Shown here one piece after another: positions 35,905 to 45,568 of a stretch of DNA of 64,000 nucleotides; position 1 is the stretch's first letter; the number at the start of each line of letters is the position of its first letter. The DNA is from Citricoccus sp. CH26A (GTDB taxonomy: Bacteria > Actinomycetota > Actinomycetes > Actinomycetales > Micrococcaceae), in contig NZ_AFXQ01000001.1 in assembly GCF_000224415.1 (NCBI RefSeq), positions 1 through 64,000 of the forward strand. The letters run 5' to 3'. The position numbers and the translations under genes are program-made. The notes beneath the pieces were generated by a model. The model was not told the DNA's origin. It did no database searches and worked only from the letters and a program-made list of their open reading frames with translations.

Positions 35905-36458
35905 GCGTCCTTCCCATCCGCACCTTCCCCGACCCTGTCCTGCGCACGCCTGCGGCCGCTGCCGGGCCGGACCGGACCGACCTGCACCGACTGGTGCAGG
36001 ACATGTTCGAGACCATGGACGACGTCGGCGGCGTCGGCCTCGCCGCCCCGCAGGTCGGCGTGGAGCTGCGCGTCTTCACCTTCGACGTGGAGGGGCGGCG
36101 CGGACACGTCATCGACCCGGTCCTGCAGACCTCCGGAGAGCTGGTCACCGAACCCGGCGAGGGCTGCCTGTCCGTCCCGGGACTGCACTACAACCCGGAG
36201 CGGTACTCCGAGGCCGTCGTGACCGGCGTCGATGCGGACGGCCGGCCCGTGGAGTACCGGGGTCAGGGCCTGCTCGCCCGGTGCTTCCAGCACGAGGTCG
36301 ACCACCTGGAGGGCCGGCTCTACATCGACCGGCTGACGGGGGAGGACCGGAAGGACTCACGGCGCAGACTGCGCGACCGCGCCTACGGCCAGGTGTCGGG
36401 GACCACGCAGGCTGACCGCGCCAAGTCCGTGAACTCAAGCTTCGGGGGTGCCCGGTGA
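35901..36458 (+). CDS. def: peptide deformylase
   Basis: The 185-residue metalloenzyme removes the formyl group from nascent proteins. All three motifs are present: GVGLAAPQVG (about residues 43-52), EGCLSVPG (about 87-94) and QHEVDHLEG (about 131-139). The GTG start overlaps the nuclease stop (GTGA). The stop overlaps fmt by 4 bp, pairing the enzymes that remove and add the formyl group. Confidence 0.96.
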   Translation: MSVLPIRTFPDPVLRTPAAAAGPDRTDLHRLVQDMFETMDDVGGVGLAAPQVGVELRVFTFDVEGRRGHVIDPVLQTSGELVTEPGEGCLSVPGLHYNPERYSEAVVTGVDADGRPVEYRGQGLLARCFQHEVDHLEGRLYIDRLTGEDRKDSRRRLRDRAYGQVSGTTQADRAKSVNSSFGGAR

Positions 36459-37468
36459 GCGCCGCCCGCGCGGACTTCCGCGTCCTGTTCGCGGGGACCC
36501 CGCAGACGGCCGTGCCGTCCCTGGAGGCCCTGGTCGAGGCCGGGTTCTCGGTGGTTGCCGTGCTCACCCGCCCGGACGCCCCCGTGGGCCGCAAGCGGAC
36601 GCTGACGCCGTCGCCGGTCGCGGCGCGGGCCGCGGAGCTCGGGATCCCGGTCCTGCACGCCTCCCGGCTCACCGGGGAGCCCGGCCGGGACACGCTCGAC
36701 CGGATCGCCGCACTGGACCTGGACGCGGCCGCCGTCGTGGCCTACGGGGCCCTCGTGCCGGCGGCGGGACTGTCCCTGCCGCGTCACGGCTGGGTGAACC
36801 TGCACTTCTCGCTGTTGCCCGCCTACCGGGGCGCGGCCCCGGTGCAGCACGCCATCCTCGCCCAGGAGGCCGTCACCGGAGCCTGCGTGTTCCAGCTCGA
36901 GGAGGGCCTGGACACCGGTCCGGTGTTCTCGCGACTGACCCGGGAGCTCGAGCCGGGGGAGACCGCCGGCGAGGTGCTGGCCGACCTCGCCGTCAGCGGC
37001 GCCGCGCTGCTGGCCCAGACCCTCGCCGGGCTCCAGGACGGAACCGCCCGGGCCGAGCCCCAGTCCGGGGAGCCGACCCTGGCGCCGAAACTCGGGCAGC
37101 AGGACGGTCACGTCGACGCCGGCCAGGCCGCCGCTGCGGTGGCGGCCCGCATCAACGGCACCACGCCGGAACCGGGCGCGTGGGCCCTCCTGGCCGGCCC
37201 GGCGCCGGCCGACGGCCCGGTGCGGATCAAGCTCGTCGGTGCACGGCCCGAGGCGGTGCCCACCACGGACGGGAACGCCCCGGCATGCCCGCGCCGGCCC
37301 GGGGATCTCGTGGTGGGCCGGAGGTCCGTCCACCTCCAGTGCGCCGATGGCACCATCCGCCTGGAGGGTGTCCAGCCGGCCGGGAAGAAGGTCATGGCCG
37401 CGGCCGACTGGGCCCGCGGACTACCCGAGGGTGCCCGGTTCCTGACCGGGTCGGAGGAGGCACGGTGA
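36455..37468 (+). CDS. fmt: methionyl-tRNA formyltransferase
   Basis: The 337-residue enzyme formylates initiator Met-tRNA using 10-formyltetrahydrofolate. The catalytic-region signature LHFSLLPAYRGAAPVQ lies near residue 115, with FAGTPQTAVPSLEAL at the N-terminus. A C-terminal OB-like tRNA-binding domain follows. It starts with GTG overlapping the def stop and ends overlapping the rsmB GTG. Confidence 0.96.
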   Translation: MSAARADFRVLFAGTPQTAVPSLEALVEAGFSVVAVLTRPDAPVGRKRTLTPSPVAARAAELGIPVLHASRLTGEPGRDTLDRIAALDLDAAAVVAYGALVPAAGLSLPRHGWVNLHFSLLPAYRGAAPVQHAILAQEAVTGACVFQLEEGLDTGPVFSRLTRELEPGETAGEVLADLAVSGAALLAQTLAGLQDGTARAEPQSGEPTLAPKLGQQDGHVDAGQAAAAVAARINGTTPEPGAWALLAGPAPADGPVRIKLVGARPEAVPTTDGNAPACPRRPGDLVVGRRSVHLQCADGTIRLEGVQPAGKKVMAAADWARGLPEGARFLTGSEEAR

Positions 37469-39012
37469 GTGAGCGGAACAACCGGGGACGGCCCGGCCGG
37501 GGTGGCGGCGAGCGGGGCGATGAACGCCGCGACGACCGCGGCCGGACGCGCAACCGTGGCACCTCGGGTGGCCCACGGAAGTACTCCGCCACGGCACCCT
37601 CCCAACGTCGGCGCTCGGCGGACCCGTCCCGGCTGGCGGCCTTCGAGACCCTGACCGCGGTCAGCCGCGACGACGCCTACGCCAACCTCGTTCTGCCGTC
37701 CCGGATCGCGGCACACCGCCTCGACCGCCGGGATGCCGGGTTCGCCACCGAGCTGGCCTACGGGACCCTGCGGGGCCAGGGGTTCTACGACGCCGTCCTG
37801 GCCACCTGCGTCGACCGGTCCCTGGACCAGCTCGACCGCCCCGTGCTCGACGCGCTGCGGCTCGGGGCCCACCAGTTGCTCGGCATGCGGGTACCCGCAC
37901 ATGCCGCCCTGGACGCCACCGTGGCCCTCGTCCGGGACCAGGTCGGCGCCGGACCCTCGGGCCTGGTCAACGCCGTGCTGCGCAAGGTCAGCGCCCAGGA
38001 CCGCGAGGCCTGGCTGGAGCAGCTGGCACCGGCCTCCGGTGACGACGACGCCCTGGCGATCCGCCACTCGCACCCGCGGTGGATCGTCCGGGCCCTGCGC
38101 CAGTCGCTGGCCAACCACGGCCGTCCCACGAACGAGCTGGACGCCCTCCTCGAGGCGGACAACGCCGCCCCCGTCGTGAACCTGGTGGCGCTTCCCGGGC
38201 TCGGCGACCTGGCCCCGGTCCTCGAGGCCGGTGCCGAACCCGGCCCCCTCGCCCCGGACTCGGCGCTCTACCGGGGTGGCGACGCCGGCCGGTTGCCCGG
38301 GGTGCGGGAGGGCACGGTCCGCGTGCAGGACGTCGGCTCGCAACTGACCGCTCGCGCCCTGGCCGGGGTGGAGCCGGGGGAGACCACGGGCGAACGCTGG
38401 CTCGACCTGTGCGCGGGCCCCGGGGGCAAGGCGGCCCTGCTGGCGGCCCTGGCCCATCAGCGCGGGGCCACCCTGCTGGCCAACGAGGTCGCCGAACACC
38501 GCGCGGCGCTCGTCGAGCAGTCCCTGGCCGCGGTGCCGCAGACGGCGTGGACGGTCCGCTGCGGCGACGGACGGGACGTGGGCGATGAGGTGGGGTCCGG
38601 TCAGCGTCAGCCGTTCGACCGCGTCCTGGTCGACGCGCCCTGCACCGGCCTGGGGTCCCTGCGCCGCCGGCCGGAGTCGCGATGGCGACGCCAGCCCTCC
38701 GACCTGGGACCGCTCACCGAGCTCCAGCGCCAGCTGCTCGACTCCGCCGTCACCGCGCTGGCCCCCGGCGGCGTCCTCGGCTACGTGACCTGTTCCCCGC
38801 ACCCGGCCGAGACCGTCTTCCAGGTCCAGGACGTGCTCAAGCGGCACCCGGAGCTGGAACTGCTGGACACCGTGGGCGCCCTCGACGCGGTGGCCACCGG
38901 GGACGTCTCCGGTGCGGGGACCGCCGGCGCACCGGGCACCGCCCAGCTCTGGCCCCACCTGCACTCCACCGACGCCATGTTCATGGCCCTGTTCCGCAAG
39001 GGAGCCTCGTGA
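37465..39012 (+). CDS. rsmB: 16S rRNA (cytosine-C5) methyltransferase RsmB/Sun family
   Basis: The 515-residue protein has an N-terminal basic, glycine/arginine-rich tail (residues 1-45), a NusB-like RNA-binding domain, and a C-terminal NOL1/NOP2/Sun SAM methyltransferase. SAM-binding DLCAGPGGK is near residue 314, motif IV with catalytic cysteine is DAPCTGLG near 392, and motif [12 protein letters not shown] is near 442. I chose the GTG at 37465 because it overlaps the fmt stop (GTGA) and GGAGG lies upstream; the open frame reaches far upstream through fmt. It overlaps rpe in TGATG. Confidence 0.93.
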   Translation: MSERNNRGRPGRGGGERGDERRDDRGRTRNRGTSGGPRKYSATAPSQRRRSADPSRLAAFETLTAVSRDDAYANLVLPSRIAAHRLDRRDAGFATELAYGTLRGQGFYDAVLATCVDRSLDQLDRPVLDALRLGAHQLLGMRVPAHAALDATVALVRDQVGAGPSGLVNAVLRKVSAQDREAWLEQLAPASGDDDALAIRHSHPRWIVRALRQSLANHGRPTNELDALLEADNAAPVVNLVALPGLGDLAPVLEAGAEPGPLAPDSALYRGGDAGRLPGVREGTVRVQDVGSQLTARALAGVEPGETTGERWLDLCAGPGGKAALLAALAHQRGATLLANEVAEHRAALVEQSLAAVPQTAWTVRCGDGRDVGDEVGSGQRQPFDRVLVDAPCTGLGSLRRRPESRWRRQPSDLGPLTELQRQLLDSAVTALAPGGVLGYVTCSPHPAETVFQVQDVLKRHPELELLDTVGALDAVATGDVSGAGTAGAPGTAQLWPHLHSTDAMFMALFRKGAS

Positions 39013-39701
39013 TGACCCACGCCATGCCGCACCGCGCCGAGCACACCCGGGGGATCCACATCCACCCGTCGATCCTGTCCGCCGACTTCGCCCGGCTCGC
39101 CGAGGAACTGCAGCGAATCGGTGGAGCGGACGCGGTGCACGTGGACGTCATGGACAACCACTTCGTGCCGAACCTGACCTTCGGACTGCCGGTGGTGCAG
39201 GCCATCCGCTCCGCGACCGACCTGCCCCTGGACGTCCACCTCATGATCGAGGACGCCGACCGGTGGGCTCCGGGCTACGCGGAGGCCGGGGCGGAGTCCG
39301 TGACCTTCCACGCCGAGGCCTCCGTGGCACCGATCCACCTGGCCCGCGAACTGCGCCGGCACGGCGCCCGGGCGGGGATGGCGATCAAGCCCCAGACCGC
39401 CGTCGAGCCCTACCTGGACATGCTCGCGGACCTGGACATGCTCCTGCTGATGACCGTGGAACCGGGTTTCGGCGGTCAGTCCTTCCTCGACGAGGTCCTG
39501 CCGAAGATCCGGCGCGCTCGTGAGGCCCTGGACGGTTCCGGCGTCCCGGTGGCGCTCCAGGTCGACGGGGGCATCACCGAGGACACCATCCTGCGCGCCG
39601 CCGAGGCGGGGGCCGACGTCTTCGTGGCCGGTTCGGCCGTGTACGGCGCCGAGGACCCGGCGGGCGCCATCGAGGCGTTGCGGCGCGCGGCCCTGGGCTG
39701 A
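39012..39701 (+). CDS. rpe: ribulose-phosphate 3-epimerase
   Basis: The 229-residue TIM-barrel enzyme interconverts ribulose 5-phosphate and xylulose 5-phosphate. Signature sequences are [39 protein letters not shown] and QVDGGI, covering both catalytic aspartates and metal histidines. I chose the ATG at 39012 coupled to the rsmB stop; the GTG directly before it is an alternative. Ribulose 5-phosphate is also a riboflavin precursor, and the riboflavin genes follow, though under a separate riboswitch. Confidence 0.95.
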   Translation: MTHAMPHRAEHTRGIHIHPSILSADFARLAEELQRIGGADAVHVDVMDNHFVPNLTFGLPVVQAIRSATDLPLDVHLMIEDADRWAPGYAEAGAESVTFHAEASVAPIHLARELRRHGARAGMAIKPQTAVEPYLDMLADLDMLLLMTVEPGFGGQSFLDEVLPKIRRAREALDGSGVPVALQVDGGITEDTILRAAEAGADVFVAGSAVYGAEDPAGAIEALRRAALG

Positions 39702-39795
39702 CCACCGCGGTGCCGGAGGGCCCCCATGACGCAGTGAGACATGGAACACGTCACCTGCACGGGATGCGCGCCCAGACGTGGCACAATGAGGTCCA

Positions 39796-39937
39796 ACGTG
39801 CTCCGGGGTCGGTGAGAATCCGAACCGGCGGTCAAAGTCCGCGACCCGCGAGTCGGCCTGCAACCGCAGTGCCGATGGACGGTTGAACCGGTGGAATTCC
39901 GGTACCGACAGTTAAAGTCTGGATGGGAGAAGCACGT
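39796..39937 (+). ncRNA. FMN riboswitch (RFN element)
   Basis: The sequence has the conserved RFN core in order: GGGTCGGTGAGAATCCGAACCG, split here around GGGGTCGGTG and GAATCCGAACC, then GGCGGTCAAAGTCC, a variable arm, TGCCGATGG, and ACAGTTAAAGTCTGGATGGGAGAAG near the end (read in parts). The closing stem pairs ACGTGCT (39796-39802) with AGCACGT (39931-39937). FMN binding should lower expression of ribM and the following rib genes. The 109 bp between it and the ribM ATG includes GGAAC/GTTCC pairs that could hide the ribosome-binding site. Confidence 0.95.
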
Positions 39938-40046
39938 GCAGCCCCGCCGTTCGGCGTGGAGTCGGAACCGTCATGGTCCGCACCCACTCCGAAGGGCGGA
40001 CTCGCAGCATGATTCCCCGGAGCCGCCGCGTTCCGAAGGGAGAATC

Positions 40047-40804
40047 ATGGACATCATGCGGTGGCTCGTCGACCTGTTCACCTGGTACATCCCCGTCGCC
40101 GGCGGGGGTCTGCTGGTGCGGGAAGTGGTCGGCAACATCTTCGGACTGGCCTCGGCCCTGGGCGGCATGCGCCGCAAGGTCTGGGCGTGGCCGGTCGGCA
40201 TCATCGGCAACCTGATCCTGCTCACCGTGTTCCTCTCCGGCCTGTTCGGCGGGGCGGACACCGCGAGCCTGCTGGGCCAGGCCGGTCGACAGCTCATGTT
40301 CATCGCCGTGTCCGTCTACGGCTGGCGGCAGTGGCGCCGGGCCAGGGCCGAGCGGCACGGCCGGCGGGGCATCGCCGACAACACGGCCATCTCGCCGCAG
40401 TGGGCCGGCTGGAGGGCCCGCATCGGGATCGTGGCCGCCATGGTCATCGGCACCGTGGCCCTCACCCCGCTGTTCAGCGCCCTGGGATCCTACGAGCCCG
40501 TGTGGGCGGACGCCTGGACCTTCGTCGGCTCGCTGATCGCGACCTACGGGATGGCCCGGGGCTGGGTGGAGTTCTGGCTGGTCTGGGTGGCCGTCGACGT
40601 CGTGGGCGTCCCGCTGCTGTTCAGCGCCGGTTACTACGCCAGTGCCTTCATGTACCTGTTCTACGGCGTGTTCACCCTGGTCGGGTTCTTCGTCTGGGTC
40701 CACGCCAAGGCACACAGAAGCCGGAGGTCGAGACCCTCATCCCGGACCCGACGGTCCGGCCGGCCGCGCAGGACCCCGTCCCGACCCCGGTCCACACGCC
40801 ATGA
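40047..40804 (+). CDS. ribM: riboflavin transporter RibM (PnuC-like), C-terminus frameshifted
   Basis: The protein belongs to the PnuC/RibM transporter family and, behind an FMN riboswitch and ahead of ribD, is best read as RibM, a riboflavin importer. Several membrane helices are visible, with WAWPVGIIGN and YLFYGVFTLVGFFVWVHAKA near the end. As written, the frame continues past residue 222 through rare codons (AGA, AGG, TCA) to a stop at 41009, overlapping ribD by 209 bp. Removing one CA from the CACACA run at 40711-40716 restores QKPEVETLIPDPTVRPAAQ and a stop overlapping the ribD ATG (ATGA). The membrane part is intact, so function may survive. AAGGGAG precedes the ATG. Confidence 0.85.
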
Positions 40805-41841
40805 GCGGGTCCGGCACCGTGGCCGTGGAGGCCACCCTCGACCTGGCCGTGCGGGCGGCGCTGCGCGGACCCCGGGGCGCGAACCCGCTGGTCGGCGCCG
40901 TGATCACCGTCGGGGACGAGGTGGTGGCCACCGGCCATCACCGCGGCCGGGGCACGGACCACGCCGAGGTGGACGCGCTGAGGCGGTTCCGTGCCGGAGG
41001 CCACGATGAGACCGGGGCCACCCTGTGGGTCACGCTCGAGCCCTGCGACCACACCGGTTCCACGGGTCCGTGCACCGAGGCCATCCTGGCCTCCGGCATC
41101 CGGTCGGTGCGCTACGCCGTCGCCGATCCCACGGGGACCGGTGGCGGCGGGGCGGCCCGCCTGCGCGCGGCCGGCGTGGACATCGTCCGGATCCCCGACG
41201 CCGCCGCGGGGACGGCGCTCTCGCTGAACCGTCGCTGGCTCGCCGCCCGGGACGCCGGACGGCCCTTCGTCACCGGGCACCTGGCGCAGTCCCTCGACGG
41301 ACGGGTGGCCGCCGCGGACGGGACGAGCCAGTGGATCACCGGAGAGGCCTCGCGCCGCCACGCCCACGAGGTCCGCTCACGGGTCGACGCGATCGTGGTC
41401 GGCACGGGCACCGTCCTGGCGGACGACCCCCGGCTGACCGCCCGCCGCGACGACGGCACGGAGCATCCCGTCCAGCCCGTGCCGGTGGTGCAGGGCCTGC
41501 GCGACGTCCCCCGTGACTGGCTGCACGTGCGCAGCCACGACCCCGCCGAGGTGCTGGCCGCACTCGAGGGGCGGGGCGGTCCCTGGCCCCACGGCGGCGC
41601 CACCCCCGGCCACCTGCTCATCGAGGGCGGACCCACCGTGCTCTCGGCGTGGCTCGCGGCGGACCTGGTGGACGAGCTGTTCGTCTACCAGGCACCGCTG
41701 GTCATCGGGCACGGCCCCTCCGGCCTGCACTGGCCGCAGAACACCACCCTGGGCCAGTCCCGCACCCTCACCCTGGACGACGCCGAGACCGGCGGGCTCA
41801 GCCGCCTCGGCCAGGACGTCCTGATCCATCTCTCCGCCTGA
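40801..41841 (+). CDS. ribD: bifunctional pyrimidine deaminase/reductase RibD
   Basis: The 346-residue enzyme carries out deamination and sugar reduction in riboflavin synthesis. The deaminase half has H-A-E in TDHAEVDAL (about 53-55) and zinc cysteines in EPCDHTGSTGPC (about 82 and 91). The reductase half has SLDGRVA, TSQWITG and the LLIEGGPTVL NADPH loop. I chose the ATG at 40801, overlapping the restored ribM stop, because the residues upstream in frame are shadow sequence of ribM. A 19-bp gap separates it from ribE. Confidence 0.94.
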   Translation: MSGSGTVAVEATLDLAVRAALRGPRGANPLVGAVITVGDEVVATGHHRGRGTDHAEVDALRRFRAGGHDETGATLWVTLEPCDHTGSTGPCTEAILASGIRSVRYAVADPTGTGGGGAARLRAAGVDIVRIPDAAAGTALSLNRRWLAARDAGRPFVTGHLAQSLDGRVAAADGTSQWITGEASRRHAHEVRSRVDAIVVGTGTVLADDPRLTARRDDGTEHPVQPVPVVQGLRDVPRDWLHVRSHDPAEVLAALEGRGGPWPHGGATPGHLLIEGGPTVLSAWLAADLVDELFVYQAPLVIGHGPSGLHWPQNTTLGQSRTLTLDDAETGGLSRLGQDVLIHLSA

Positions 41842-41860
41842 TCACCCCGAAGGAAGAAAC

Positions 41861-42508
41861 ATGTTCACCGGAATCATCACCGAACTGGGCACGGTCTCCG
41901 CGCTGGAGTCCCTGCCGGAGCAGGACGCCGCCCGGCTGACCCTGCATGCCCCGCAGTCCCTCGTGGGCCTGGAGGACGGCGGCTCGATCGCCGTCAACGG
42001 GACCTGCCTCACGGCCACGGACATCCGGGCCGCCGCGGGCACCGTCACCGTCGACGTCATGGGCGAGACCCTGCGCCGCACCACCGTGGGCACCCTGGCC
42101 CCCGGGGACCGCGTGAACCTCGAACGCTGTGTCCCGGCCAACGGGCGCCTGGACGGCCACGTCGTGCAGGGCCACGTCGACGGCACCGGCACCGTCGCCC
42201 GGATCGAAGTGCACGGCGACTGGCGGCAGGTGCGCATCGCCCTGCCCGCCGGCCTGGGCCGCTACGTGGCGGAGAAGGGCTCCATCGCCGTCGACGGCGT
42301 CTCCCTGACCGTGAGCGCGGTCAGCGCCCCGGCCCCGGGGCAGGACTGGTTCGAGGTCGGCGTCATCCCGGCCACCCTGGCCGCCACGACCCTCGGCACC
42401 CGCGTGGTGGGGGACCGGGTGAACCTCGAGGTCGACGTCCTGGCGAAGTACGCCGCCCGCCTCCACGACTACGACCGGGCCCTCGAGACCGAGGAGGTCA
42501 CGGCATGA
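41861..42508 (+). CDS. ribE: riboflavin synthase alpha subunit
   Basis: The 215-residue protein converts two lumazines to riboflavin and ribityl-uracil. It starts with the diagnostic MFTGIITELG and shows two homologous halves, with VNGTCLT in the first and VDGVSLTV in the second, plus HVVQGHVDG. CGAAGGAAG precedes the ATG. The end overlaps ribBA by 4 bp. Confidence 0.96.
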   Translation: MFTGIITELGTVSALESLPEQDAARLTLHAPQSLVGLEDGGSIAVNGTCLTATDIRAAAGTVTVDVMGETLRRTTVGTLAPGDRVNLERCVPANGRLDGHVVQGHVDGTGTVARIEVHGDWRQVRIALPAGLGRYVAEKGSIAVDGVSLTVSAVSAPAPGQDWFEVGVIPATLAATTLGTRVVGDRVNLEVDVLAKYAARLHDYDRALETEEVTA

Positions 42509-43836
42509 GCGCGATCCACCTGGACCCCATCGGCGCCGCCGTGGCCGCCATCGCGGCGGGACGGGCCGTCGTCGTGGTCGACGACGAGGACCGGGAGAAC
42601 GAGGGGGACATCGTCTTCGCCGCCGATGCCGCGACCCCCGAGCTCGTCGCCCTGACCGTGCGGTACACCTCCGGTGTCCTGTGCGCGCCGATGCCCCCGG
42701 ACGTCGCCCGCCGCCTGGAGCTGCCGCCCATGACGGACCGCAACGAGGACCCCAAGGGCACGGCCTACACCGTCAGCTGCGACGCCATCGCCGGCACCAC
42801 CACGGGGATCTCCGCCGCCGACCGCGCCATCACGCTCAAGGTCCTGGCCGACCCGTCGTCCACGGCGGACCTGGTCAGCCGGCCCGGCCACCTCTTCCCG
42901 CTGGTCTCCGCCCAGGGCGGGGTCCTGCAGCGCCGCGGCCACACCGAGGCCGCGGTGGAACTGTCCCGCCTGGCCGGGCGCGCCCCGGTGGGCGCCATCG
43001 CCGAACTGGTCAACGACGACGGCACCATGATGCGCCTGCCCGAGCTGCGCCGGTTCGCCGATCGCCACGGCATGCCGCTCGTGTCGATCGAGGACCTCGT
43101 GGCCTACCTGGAGACCGGGGTGGACCCCGCCCTCGAGGGTCCCGGGTCCATGGCCGTGCCCACGGTCAGCCTGCCGACCCGGTACGGCACCTTCCAGGTC
43201 TCCGTGCACCCGGACCACGAGACGGGCGCCGAGCACATGGTGCTGCGCGCCCCGGTGCCGGACACGATGGACGCCTCCGGCCGGCCCCCGCTGGTCCGCC
43301 TGCACTCCGAGTGCCTCACGGGGGACGTCTTCGGCTCCGAGCGCTGCGACTGCGGCGCCCAGCTGGAGCATGCGCTGCGCCAGAGCGCCGCCGAGGGCGG
43401 GACGGTCATCTACCTGCGCGGCCATGAGGGCCGGGGGATCGGCCTGGCCAACAAGATCATGACCTACGCCCTGCAGGACGCGGGCATGGACACCGTGGCC
43501 GCCAATGAGCACCTGGGCCTGCCGGCGGACGCGCGCAGCTACCGCTCGGCCGCGGCCATCCTGCGGCGGATGGGGCTGTTCCGCATCCGGCTGGTCACGA
43601 ACAACCCGGACAAGGCGGAGCAACTGACGCGCGCGGGCATCCACGTCGAGCAGATCGTGCCGAGCCCGGCACCGGTGACCGAGCACAACCGCGACTACCT
43701 CGCGACCAAGCGGGACCGGATGGCCCACCGACTGTCCGGGGACCTGGTGCCGGAGCACAGCAGCACGACGTCCCCGAGGGCGACCCCCACGATGACACCC
43801 CTCACGACACCCACGACCACAGGAGGACAGGCATGA
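42505..43836 (+). CDS. ribBA: bifunctional 3,4-DHBP synthase / GTP cyclohydrolase II
   Basis: The 443-residue fusion provides both committed steps of riboflavin synthesis. Residues 1-205 are DHBP synthase with [15 protein letters not shown] and [11 protein letters not shown]. Residues about 210-420 are GTP cyclohydrolase II with the zinc site in [20 protein letters not shown] (read in parts) and GHEGRGIGL. The last 25 residues are threonine/proline-rich. It overlaps ribE upstream and ribH downstream by 4 bp each. Confidence 0.96.
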   Translation: MSAIHLDPIGAAVAAIAAGRAVVVVDDEDRENEGDIVFAADAATPELVALTVRYTSGVLCAPMPPDVARRLELPPMTDRNEDPKGTAYTVSCDAIAGTTTGISAADRAITLKVLADPSSTADLVSRPGHLFPLVSAQGGVLQRRGHTEAAVELSRLAGRAPVGAIAELVNDDGTMMRLPELRRFADRHGMPLVSIEDLVAYLETGVDPALEGPGSMAVPTVSLPTRYGTFQVSVHPDHETGAEHMVLRAPVPDTMDASGRPPLVRLHSECLTGDVFGSERCDCGAQLEHALRQSAAEGGTVIYLRGHEGRGIGLANKIMTYALQDAGMDTVAANEHLGLPADARSYRSAAAILRRMGLFRIRLVTNNPDKAEQLTRAGIHVEQIVPSPAPVTEHNRDYLATKRDRMAHRLSGDLVPEHSSTTSPRATPTMTPLTTPTTTGGQA

Positions 43837-44300
43837 GCGGACACGGAGCACCGCAGGGACTGGACATGACCGGTGCGCGCGCGGAGTCCCTGCGCGTCGC
43901 CGTCATCGCCGCGCAATGGCACGACGAGGTGATGGACGGGCTGCTGGCCGGTGCCCGCCGCGCGGCCGCCGAGGCCGGGATCGAGGCGGTCGAGGTGCGG
44001 GTCCCGGGAACGTTCGAGCTGCCGGTCGCCGCCGCCCGGCTGGCACCGCGGTTCGACGTCCTGGTGGCCCTGGGCGTCGTGATCCGCGGCGGCACCCCGC
44101 ACTTCGAGTACGTCTGCTCCGGGGCGACCACCGGGCTGGTGGACGTCTCCGTGCGTACCGGGACCCCGGTCGGCTTCGGCGTGCTCACGTGTGACACCGA
44201 AGAGCAGGCGCTGGACCGGGCCGGGCTGCCCGGTTCCCGCGAGGACAAGGGCTACGAGGTCTTCCAGGCCGCCGTCCTGACGGAGCTGGCCCTGCGCTGA
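43833..44300 (+). CDS. ribH: 6,7-dimethyl-8-ribityllumazine synthase
   Basis: The 155-residue enzyme condenses DHBP with the ribityl-aminouracil. The active-site blocks are [23 protein letters not shown] and [15 protein letters not shown], with the catalytic histidine in PHFEY. The C-terminal NKG-type motif reads EDKGYE. It starts 4 bp before the ribBA stop and ends the rib operon. No strong terminator hairpin follows before hisE. Confidence 0.95.
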   Translation: MSGHGAPQGLDMTGARAESLRVAVIAAQWHDEVMDGLLAGARRAAAEAGIEAVEVRVPGTFELPVAAARLAPRFDVLVALGVVIRGGTPHFEYVCSGATTGLVDVSVRTGTPVGFGVLTCDTEEQALDRAGLPGSREDKGYEVFQAAVLTELALR

Positions 44301-44356
44301 CGCCCCACCTTCTTCACATACGACGGCGACGGTCCGGGGCGGGGTCGCGCGGTCGG

Positions 44357-44362
44357 TACGCT
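44357..44362 (+). promoter_or_regulatory. leaderless -10 element for hisE
   Basis: TACGCT lies 6 bp before the hisE GTG. The intervening bases hold AAAGGG, but this is too close to the start to serve as a ribosome-binding site. Confidence 0.5.
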
Positions 44363-44368
44363 AAAGGG

Positions 44369-44632
44369 GTGAAAACCTTCGATGAACTCTTCGCCGAGCT
44401 GCGCCACAAGGCCGAGACACGGCCGGAGGGCTCCGGCACCGTCGCCGAACTCGACTCCGGGGTCCATGGGATCGGCAAGAAGATCGTCGAGGAGGCGGCC
44501 GAGGTCTGGTTGGCCGCCGAGTACGAATCCGACGACGAGGCCGCGGAGGAGATCTCCCAGCTCCTGTACCACCTCCAGGTCCTGATGATCGCCAAGGGCC
44601 TGACCCTGCAGGACGTCTACCGGCACCTCTGA
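44369..44632 (+). CDS. hisE: phosphoribosyl-ATP pyrophosphatase
   Basis: The 87-residue all-helical enzyme removes pyrophosphate from phosphoribosyl-ATP, the second histidine step. The metal-binding pattern is [16 protein letters not shown] plus a second helix with [19 protein letters not shown]. It starts with GTG directly after a TACGCT -10 element, so the mRNA is probably leaderless. hisG follows 72 bp later, the usual hisE-hisG order of actinobacteria. Confidence 0.94.
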   Translation: MKTFDELFAELRHKAETRPEGSGTVAELDSGVHGIGKKIVEEAAEVWLAAEYESDDEAAEEISQLLYHLQVLMIAKGLTLQDVYRHL

Positions 44633-44704
44633 ACCGTGCCGGTTCCTGCACCCGGGATCGCCCCCGTCCACCCACTCGTCACCACCCCAGGAGAACCAGC
44701 ACCC

Positions 44705-45556
44705 ATGCTGCGCATCGCCGTCCCCAACAAGGGCGCCCTGTCCGAGGCCGCCCGCGACATGCTCCAGGAAGCCGGCTACCTCCAGCGCCGTGACTCCAAG
44801 GAACTGGTCATGATGGATCCGGAGAACCAGGTGGAGTTCTTCTACCTGCGCCCCCGGGACATCGCCGTCTACGTCGGCCAGGGCACCCTGGACATCGGCC
44901 TGACCGGCCGGGACCTGTTCCAGGACGCCCAGGTGAACGGGTCCGCCGAGGAGATCATGGCCCTGGGCTTCGGCAAGTCCACGTTCCGCTTCGCCGCGCC
45001 GGTGGGCCGGTTCTCGTCCCTGGCGGACCTCGAGGGCAAGCGCATCGCCACCAGCTACGACGGGCTGCTGGAGGACTACCTGTCCACCCAGTCGGTCAAG
45101 CCGGAGATGATCGTGCACCTGGACGGTGCCGTGGAGTCCTCCGTGAACCTGGGCGTCGCCGACGCCATCGCGGACGTCGTGGAGACCGGTTCCACGTTGC
45201 GGGCCGCCGGCATGGAGACCTTCGGCGAGCCCATCATGCGCTCCGAGGCCATCATCATCGGCCAGTCCGGCAAGCGTCCCGAGGGCCTGGACGTGCTGCT
45301 GCGCCGCCTCCAGGGCGTGCTGGTGGCCCGCCGCTACGTGATGATCGACTACGACGTCAGCCGGGAGAACCTGGAGCGGGCCTCCGCCGTCACCCCCGGG
45401 CTGGAATCCCCGACGATCTCGCCGCTGCAGGACGAGGGCTGGGTGGCCGTGCGCTCGATGGTGCGCAAGGAGGACACCAACAAGGTGATGGACGAGCTCT
45501 ACGACATGGGGGCCCGCGCCATCCTGGTCTCCGCCATCCACGCGATCCGGATCTGA
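44705..45556 (+). CDS. hisG: ATP phosphoribosyltransferase (long form)
   Basis: The 283-residue long-form HisG catalyses the first committed histidine step and is feedback-inhibited through its C-terminal regulatory domain. [16 protein letters not shown] begins the catalytic domain, DIGLTGRD and [14 protein letters not shown] line the active site, and the C-terminal ACT-like domain covers the last ~75 residues. I chose the ATG at 44705, with AGGAG upstream, rather than the in-frame GTG at 44636 that adds an unrelated proline-rich stretch. Confidence 0.95.
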   Translation: MLRIAVPNKGALSEAARDMLQEAGYLQRRDSKELVMMDPENQVEFFYLRPRDIAVYVGQGTLDIGLTGRDLFQDAQVNGSAEEIMALGFGKSTFRFAAPVGRFSSLADLEGKRIATSYDGLLEDYLSTQSVKPEMIVHLDGAVESSVNLGVADAIADVVETGSTLRAAGMETFGEPIMRSEAIIIGQSGKRPEGLDVLLRRLQGVLVARRYVMIDYDVSRENLERASAVTPGLESPTISPLQDEGWVAVRSMVRKEDTNKVMDELYDMGARAILVSAIHAIRI

Positions 45557-45568
45557 GAGGAGCCCCCC

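Noticed and set aside
40047-40804. PnuC nicotinamide riboside transporter as the primary call
   Set aside because: The fold is PnuC-like, but the FMN riboswitch and rib operon context indicate the riboflavin transporter RibM.
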